A stretch of 56,466 nt of DNA from Arthrobacter pascens (lineage in GTDB: Bacteria; Actinomycetota; Actinomycetes; Actinomycetales; Micrococcaceae). The stretch is from contig NZ_JAFHKT010000108.1 of assembly GCF_017052465.1 (NCBI RefSeq), positions 1-56,466 of the forward strand. Reading direction: 5' to 3'. The notes beneath the pieces are model-generated. The model did no database searches, was not told the DNA's origin, and saw only the letters and a program-made list of their open reading frames with translations. Made by a program: the position numbers and the translations under genes. Below, in pieces: positions 51,942 to 56,466 of this stretch; the first letter of the stretch is position 1; each line of letters begins with the position of its first letter.

Positions 51942-52805
51942 ATGACGTCTACTTCCACCGCCGAGATCACCCGGCACGAACGCAACATCCCTGCCGAAAT
52001 CGCCCGTTCGTGGCTGCTGGTCAACGCAATGAAAACCGAGCTCTTCGACCAGTCGGCGGTGTCCCGAGCGGATTCCATCATCCTGGACATCGAGGACGCG
52101 GTGGACCCCTCGCAAAAGGACACAGCCCGCGACAACGTGGTGAACTGGCTGACCGGCGGAGGCCAGGCCTGGGTCCGGATCAACGACGCCCTGAGCCCGT
52201 TCTGGGCCGACGACCTCGCCGGCCTCCGCGGCACGCCCGGCCTGCTGGGCGTCATGCTGGCCAAGACGGAATCCGCCGACCAGGTCACGGAGAGCTTCCA
52301 CCGCATGGACGGCAAGACGCCCGTCATCCCGCTCGTGGAGAGCGCCGTCGGCATCGAGGAAGCCAACAACATCGCGAAGGCCCAGGGCGCGTTCCGCCTC
52401 GCCTTCGGCTCCGGCGACTTCCGCCGCGACACGGGCATGGCCGCAACCGCCGAAGCCATGGCCTATCCCCGCGCCAAGCTCGTGGTCGCCAGCCGCGTCG
52501 GCAACCTGCCCGGGCCCATCGACGGCCCCACCGTCGGCACCAACCACCCGATCCTGCGCGAGCAGACCGGCATCACCGTGATGATGGGCATGACCGGCAA
52601 GCTGTGCCTGGCCATTGACCAGACCAGCGTCATCAACGAGGTCATCAGCCCCACACCGTCCGACGTCGCCTGGGCCACCGACTTCATGGCCGACTTCGAA
52701 GCCAACGGCCGCGTCATCCGCGACGGCTCCGACCTGCCCCGCCTGGGCCGCGCCGAGAAGATCATGAAGCTCGCGGTAGCCTTTGGGGTGCAGCCGGCGC
52801 TGTAG
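51942..52805 (+). CDS. HpcH/HpaI aldolase/citrate lyase beta-type (CitE-like)
   Basis: 287 residues with a TIM-barrel aldolase/lyase fold. Conserved elements are ADSIILDIEDAVDPSQKDTAR (about 43-63, metal/substrate acidic residues), VRIND, LVESAVGIEEA and AFGSGDFRRDTGM. Relatives split citryl-CoA, malyl-CoA or (S)-citramalyl-CoA. No CitF or CitD partner is present, so a CitE-like malyl- or citramalyl-CoA lyase is more likely. Leaderless ATG after TACGGT. Confidence 0.86.
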   Translation: MTSTSTAEITRHERNIPAEIARSWLLVNAMKTELFDQSAVSRADSIILDIEDAVDPSQKDTARDNVVNWLTGGGQAWVRINDALSPFWADDLAGLRGTPGLLGVMLAKTESADQVTESFHRMDGKTPVIPLVESAVGIEEANNIAKAQGAFRLAFGSGDFRRDTGMAATAEAMAYPRAKLVVASRVGNLPGPIDGPTVGTNHPILREQTGITVMMGMTGKLCLAIDQTSVINEVISPTPSDVAWATDFMADFEANGRVIRDGSDLPRLGRAEKIMKLAVAFGVQPAL

Positions 52806-52832
52806 CCCGCACCCGTACCATCAGGAGACCCC

Positions 52833-53780
52833 GTGACCGATACCCGCTATCTGGTCCACGGGGTCTTTTGGGATGGCCCGCCCGCCGCTTCCGGGAGGTC
52901 CGACGGCGGCAGCCCGGTTTTGCGCCTCCAGCAGCTTTCGCCGGGCCACGGGTTCAGCGAGCTACGGCTCCACGCCGGCGCGCGGCTTGGATTCCGGGTC
53001 GCGGACGGCGCGAAGCACTGCCTGGGGCACACCAGGGTCTTCTCCGCATCCGAGCGGGAACATGTGCCGTGCCCGGACCGGTTCCCGGCCGCACGGGGCA
53101 GCCAGTGCGAGAGCTGCTTCGTGGTGGACGATTCCCGGCTGATCCACGATTTCCACCGCGGCGGCCGCGTGCCGCCGGGGCTGCGGAGCTACCTCATGCA
53201 GCCACACTGGCTGTACGTGGCCACGTTCGCCCACGGCGCCAGCAAGATCGGCACGGCATCGCAGCCCCGGAAATGGAACCGGCTGGCCGAGCAGGGTGCC
53301 GTGGTCGCCCGGTACGTTGCGCTAGCCGAGGACGGCCGGGTGGTGCGCCTCCTGGAGGACATGGTCACGCGCGAGGCCGGACTGGCCCAGCAGGTCCGCG
53401 CCGCCGCGAAAACCGCGGCCTTGACGGACCCGCGGCGCGGGGACGAGCTCGACGAACTGAACCGCCGCCTCGCGGAAAAGGTGCGGTCGCTGCTGGCGGG
53501 CACCGCCGTCGGGGGCTTTGAAACGGTGGACGAGCAGTGGGTGCGCCCCGGACAGGCCGCCGGTCTGTGCCAGGCCACACCCCGGCACGCGTATCCACAC
53601 GACATGGACGGCGGCAGCCACGGCTTCACCCTCGGGGCTCTGTGCGGAAGCCACGGCCTGGCTGCCATTGACGGCTCGGGTCTCGACTTCGTGGTGAACC
53701 TGGGGCTGCTGAAGGCGCGCCTGATCGAGCCGGGGGAGTTCAGCTCGGAGGTGCCCGCGGTGCAGGAAGCCCTGTTCTGA
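52833..53780 (+). CDS. DUF2797 protein
   Basis: 315 residues of the uncharacterised DUF2797 family. Cysteines at C80, C92 and C95 (CPDRF, QCESC) and C63 could bind zinc, and the middle part contains LYVATFAHGASKIGTASQPRKWNRLAEQGA, reminiscent of a GIY-YIG-like segment (KIGxA). No function is known to me. GTG 52833 after AGGAGA. Confidence 0.8.
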   Translation: MTDTRYLVHGVFWDGPPAASGRSDGGSPVLRLQQLSPGHGFSELRLHAGARLGFRVADGAKHCLGHTRVFSASEREHVPCPDRFPAARGSQCESCFVVDDSRLIHDFHRGGRVPPGLRSYLMQPHWLYVATFAHGASKIGTASQPRKWNRLAEQGAVVARYVALAEDGRVVRLLEDMVTREAGLAQQVRAAAKTAALTDPRRGDELDELNRRLAEKVRSLLAGTAVGGFETVDEQWVRPGQAAGLCQATPRHAYPHDMDGGSHGFTLGALCGSHGLAAIDGSGLDFVVNLGLLKARLIEPGEFSSEVPAVQEALF

Positions 53781-53802
53781 CGGGTCGGCCGCCGGAACTC
53801 GG

Positions 53803-53808
53803 TAAACT
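53803..53808 (+). promoter_or_regulatory. -10 hexamer TAAACT, leaderless start
   Basis: TAAACT is 6 nt before the GTG at 53815. Confidence 0.55.
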
Positions 53809-53814
53809 GGCACG

Positions 53815-54039
53815 GTGCTGAACGAATTCTGGGCCACGGCCCCTGCCTCATACAAAGTCCTGGTATTCAGCGCGATGGGCCTGATCGCTGCGGGCATCAT
53901 TCTCAACCTCGCAGGAAACGGCACGCACAACCAGGGGCTGATGATCGCCTCGCTGCCGGTAATCGGCCTGGGGCTGGTGTTGCACATCATTGCGCTCGTG
54001 GTGCGCGGCCAGCAGGTCCGCAAGAACCTCCGGAAGTAG
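53815..54039 (+). CDS. DUF3188 small membrane protein
   Basis: 74 residues with two TM helices (about 15-33 and 43-64) and a basic tail (RGQQVRKNLRK). It matches the small actinobacterial DUF3188 proteins usually encoded near murB. Function unknown. GTG start at 53815 without ribosome-binding site, but with TAAACT 6 nt upstream (leaderless). Confidence 0.8.
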   Translation: MLNEFWATAPASYKVLVFSAMGLIAAGIILNLAGNGTHNQGLMIASLPVIGLGLVLHIIALVVRGQQVRKNLRK

Positions 54040-54070
54040 CCGCCAACTGGGTGGTCCGCGCCGACCCCGA

Positions 54071-54076
54071 TAGGCT
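54071..54076 (+). promoter_or_regulatory. -10 hexamer TAGGCT, leaderless start
   Basis: TAGGCT lies 7 nt before the ATG at 54084; a GAGG in between leaves a normal ribosome-binding site possible. Confidence 0.4.
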
Positions 54077-54083
54077 TGAGGCC

Positions 54084-54545
54084 ATGACTATCAATCCGGA
54101 TCTGCAGGGCCGGAGCTACCCTGCCGCAGAGGTGTACGACGTCGGCCGCGAGAAAATCCGCGAGTTCGCCCGGGCCGTCAAGGCCACCCATCCCGCCCAC
54201 TTTGACGTCGACGCCGCGAAGGGCCTGGGGCACCGCGACCTCGTTGCCCCGCCCACCTTCGCGATCATCATCGCCCAGCGGGCCGACGCGCAGCTGATCG
54301 AGGATCCGGAGGCCGGCATCGACTTCTCCCGCGTGGTCCACGCCGACCAGCGCTTCACCCACCACCGCCCCATCTTCGCCGGCGACCGCCTGGTGGCGGA
54401 GCTGCACGTTGACGGCGTCCGGGCCATGGGCGGCGGCGCCATGATCACCACCCGAGCCGAGATTTTCGCCCTGACCGACGGGGACGGCCGCGAGCCCGTT
54501 TCCACCACGAAGTCATCCATCCTGGTCCGCGGAGAGGGACAGTAA
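54084..54545 (+). CDS. MaoC N-type dehydratase subunit (HadA-like)
   Basis: 153 residues with a hot-dog fold: YDVGREKIREFARAV, LVAPPTFAIII and HADQRFTHHRPIFAGDRLVAELHV. The catalytic residues are on the partner, as in mycobacterial HadA. The downstream gene starts 2 bp after the stop. Together they probably hydrate or dehydrate 3-hydroxyacyl thioesters. Confidence 0.87.
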   Translation: MTINPDLQGRSYPAAEVYDVGREKIREFARAVKATHPAHFDVDAAKGLGHRDLVAPPTFAIIIAQRADAQLIEDPEAGIDFSRVVHADQRFTHHRPIFAGDRLVAELHVDGVRAMGGGAMITTRAEIFALTDGDGREPVSTTKSSILVRGEGQ

Positions 54546-54547
54546 CC

Positions 54548-54985
54548 ATGAGCCCCACATTCGAAGAACTCAGCGTCGGCCAGGACATCGGCAGCAGCAG
54601 CATCGAGGTGACCCGGCAGGACCTGGTCAAATACGCCGGCGCGTCCGGCGACTTCAACCCCATCCACTGGAACGAGAGTTTCGCCACCAGCGTGGAGCTC
54701 CCCGGCGTTATCGCCCACGGCATGTTCACCATGGGTGCTGCCGTGCAGCTGGTGACCGACTGGGCGGGCGACCCGGCCGCCGTCGTCGATTACCAGACCC
54801 GCTTCACCAAGCCGGTGCTGGTCACCGACACCACGGGCTCCCCGGAACCCGGCGCGGTGTTCGACGTCAGCGGCACCATCGGTGCGCTCGACGCCGATGC
54901 GCGCACCGCACGCGTGGACCTCGCCGTCGTGTTTGACGGACAGAAAGTCCTGATGAAGGCCCAGGCCCTCGTCAAGGTGGCCTGA
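54548..54985 (+). CDS. MaoC dehydratase subunit (HadB-like)
   Basis: 145 residues. The hydratase motif ASGDFNPIHWNESFA carries D35 and H40, the catalytic pair, followed by PGVIAHGMFTMG. Probably forms a heterodimer with the HadA-like protein and dehydrates 3-hydroxyacyl-ACP/CoA. GGAGAGGG lies before the ATG at 54548. Confidence 0.9.
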   Translation: MSPTFEELSVGQDIGSSSIEVTRQDLVKYAGASGDFNPIHWNESFATSVELPGVIAHGMFTMGAAVQLVTDWAGDPAAVVDYQTRFTKPVLVTDTTGSPEPGAVFDVSGTIGALDADARTARVDLAVVFDGQKVLMKAQALVKVA

Positions 54986-54999
54986 CGCGTGATCGGCTC

Positions 55000-56268
55000 T
55001 TGAGCACCACCTCCGTCCAGGCACCCGAGGTCACGCACTGGCGGAACGCCGTGGTGGTGGCCTACGCCGCCAGCGGCCTCGCTTTCGCCTCATGGGTGGC
55101 GCGGCTGCCCGCCATCCGCGACGGGCTGAACCTCACACCCGCGACCATCGGGCTGCTGCTGCTGTGCATGTCGGCCGGGTCGTTTGTGTCTGTGTCCGCC
55201 TCCGGGCTGATCGTGCTGCGGCTCGGCTCCAGGCGGACCATCCGAACCGGCAGCATCATGGTGGGCGTCGGGCTCGTCCTGGCGGGATTTGGCACGTCCG
55301 TGCTGGCAAGCCCGCTGGCGGTTGCCGCCGGGCTGGTTGTGATCGGCCTCGGCACCGCGAGCTGGAACACCGCGTCCAACATTGAGGGCGCCGCCGTGGA
55401 GCGTGCCATGGGACGCCACATCATGCCGCGGCTGCACGGCGCCTTCAGCCTGGGAACGGTCGCCGGTGCCGGACTCGGGGCCTGGGCGGCGGGTGCGGAC
55501 GTGCCCGTGTTCTGGCACCTCGCTGCCGCCGGGCTGGTCGTGGCGGGTTCGGTGACGACGGCGGCCCGCTGGTTCCGTGCGGACGTCACGCCGGTTGAGC
55601 GTGCGGCCCCGTACCGCCCCGACAACTTCGAGGACCCGTCCACCGGACCGATCCCCATCATCCGTCCGGGGACCGAAGACGGCGCGGCGCCGCTGGACAA
55701 CAAACGCAAGATCGCGCAGGCCTGGCGGGACAAACGGACGCTGCTGCTGGGCGTCATGGTGCTCGGCCTGGCGCTGGCCGAAGGCGCAGCGGGGGACTGG
55801 GTGGCGCTCGCCCTCGCCGACGGCCACCACCAGTCCGACGCCGCGGGAGCCGCCGGCTACGGAATCTTCGTCACCTTCATGACCATCGGCCGGTTCGCCG
55901 GCACCGTGGTGCTGGACCGGTTCGGCCGCGTTCCCGTGATGCGCTGGTGCTCCGCCCTGGCCGTGGCCGGGCTGGCGCTGTTCGTCTTCGCGCCGGTTCC
56001 GTGGATGGCCTACGCCGCGCTGGCCATCTGGGGGATCGGCGCCTCGCTGGGGTTCCCGGTGGGGATGTCCGCCGCCGCCGATGATCCAGCCAAAGCGGCC
56101 GCCCGGGTGTCCGTGGTGTCCACCATTGGCTACGGCGCCTTCCTCTGCGGGCCGCCGCTGCTGGGTCTCCTGGCCGAGCACGTCGGGATCCTGCACTCCC
56201 TGCTCGCCGTCATGGCGGTCCTCGTGGTGAGCTTCCTGCTGTCGCCGGTAGCGCGGAAACTTCCGTAG
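55000..56268 (+). CDS. MFS transporter
   Basis: 422 residues with about 12 TM helices. The first helix region NAVVVAYAASGLAFASWVARLPAIRDGL and the later GLGTASWNTASNIEGAAVERAMGR resemble the YbjJ/fucose-permease-like group. A polar central loop (about 205-245) is normal for MFS. It lies 14 bp after the dehydratase pair and may be co-transcribed. TTG at 55000 is the best start seen, without a strong ribosome-binding site. Substrate unknown. Confidence 0.82.
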   Translation: MSTTSVQAPEVTHWRNAVVVAYAASGLAFASWVARLPAIRDGLNLTPATIGLLLLCMSAGSFVSVSASGLIVLRLGSRRTIRTGSIMVGVGLVLAGFGTSVLASPLAVAAGLVVIGLGTASWNTASNIEGAAVERAMGRHIMPRLHGAFSLGTVAGAGLGAWAAGADVPVFWHLAAAGLVVAGSVTTAARWFRADVTPVERAAPYRPDNFEDPSTGPIPIIRPGTEDGAAPLDNKRKIAQAWRDKRTLLLGVMVLGLALAEGAAGDWVALALADGHHQSDAAGAAGYGIFVTFMTIGRFAGTVVLDRFGRVPVMRWCSALAVAGLALFVFAPVPWMAYAALAIWGIGASLGFPVGMSAAADDPAKAAARVSVVSTIGYGAFLCGPPLLGLLAEHVGILHSLLAVMAVLVVSFLLSPVARKLP

Positions 56269-56314
56269 CGTCACCCATGGCGGACCGGATAACAGGCACC
56301 CCGGCAAACCCGGT

Positions 56315-56320
56315 TAAGCT
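56315..56320 (+). promoter_or_regulatory. -10 hexamer TAAGCT, leaderless start
   Basis: TAAGCT lies 6 nt before the GTG at 56327. Confidence 0.5.
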
Positions 56321-56326
56321 GGACAG

Positions 56327-56466
56327 GTGACTCCCACCATGCTTTCCGACCTGACCACCGCTGCCGTCGGCGGCCCCGCCGGCAACTACATAGAGGCCCG
56401 CACGGAAGCGGAGATCATCGAGGCTGTGCGCTCGGCGGACGCCGCAGGGGAGCCGGTCCTGATCAT
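56327..56466 (+). CDS. murB: UDP-N-acetylmuramate dehydrogenase, N-terminal part
   Basis: The visible 46 codons begin VTPTMLSDLTTAAVGGPAGNY and continue EARTEAEIIEAV, the typical MurB N-terminus where TTxxVGGPA starts the FAD-binding domain. MurB reduces UDP-GlcNAc-enolpyruvate to UDP-MurNAc in peptidoglycan synthesis. The rest lies beyond the window. GTG at 56327 with TAAGCT 6 nt upstream. Confidence 0.85.
   Translation, partial: MTPTMLSDLTTAAVGGPAGNYIEARTEAEIIEAVRSADAAGEPVLI

Overview
The window is high-GC DNA (about 65% by eye) from an actinobacterium, most likely Arthrobacter in the broad sense (Pseudarthrobacter/Arthrobacter, Micrococcaceae). Supporting signs are the GC-rich third codon positions, frequent GTG and TTG starts, the gene families present, and many genes whose start codon lies 6-7 nt after a TANNNT hexamer, as expected for leaderless mRNAs. 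It is ordinary chromosome: I see no prophage, insertion sequence, integrase or CRISPR array. It runs from the start of a catalase gene (1-122, minus) to the start of murB (56327, plus).

Layout. 1-4.4 kb: catalase with its Fur/PerR-type regulator and a 25-bp operator-like palindrome, an MFS exporter, HtpX, a GNAT acetyltransferase, YajQ and a small membrane protein. 4.5-9.5 kb: tRNA-Tyr, an orphan solute-binding lipoprotein, an unknown lipoprotein, a K+ channel and a surface protein with a sortase-like domain. 9.7-16.6 kb: thioesterase, thioredoxin, monooxygenase, acyl-CoA synthetase, a DrrAB-type ABC exporter, an AlkA-like glycosylase and a VOC protein. 16.6-24.9 kb: cystathionine beta-synthase and gamma-lyase/synthase (transsulfuration), then two paralogous GT87 mannosyltransferase-like membrane proteins separated by an HxlR regulator/MFS pair, then an SDR. 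24.9-31 kb: methyltransferase, glutaryl-CoA-dehydrogenase-like enzyme, a three-gene operon (YgiB-like membrane protein, glutathionylspermidine-synthase-like ATP-grasp ligase, APC permease) and a MOSC protein. 31-34.2 kb: DEAD-box helicase with a long leader, tRNA-Thr and tRNA-Met. 34.2-38.8 kb: a large STAND-type NTPase beside tRNA-Met, an LssY_C membrane protein and a secreted HNH nuclease. 39-41.9 kb: RibD-like reductase, NAD(P)H-binding protein and a CPA1 Na+/H+ antiporter. 42-48.4 kb: a ROK repressor divergent from an oligosaccharide ABC importer (Tat lipoprotein and two permeases) and a GH13 glucosidase. 48.5-56.5 kb: aldo/keto reductase, a TauD dioxygenase with a sulfonate-type binding protein, a CitE-like lyase, DUF2797 and DUF3188 proteins, a MaoC-type dehydratase pair, an MFS protein and murB.

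How genes work together. Fur probably controls catalase and itself. The ROK regulator probably controls uptake of an alpha-glucoside that the GH13 enzyme hydrolyses; no ATPase is encoded, so a shared MsiK-type ATPase is implied. CBS and the gamma-enzyme move sulfur between homocysteine and cysteine. HxlR is translationally coupled to its MFS partner. The least explained loci are the lone STAND NTPase, the YgiB-like/ATP-grasp/permease operon, the sortase-like surface protein lacking the usual arginine, and the 27-codon leader frame overlapping the sugar-binding-protein start.
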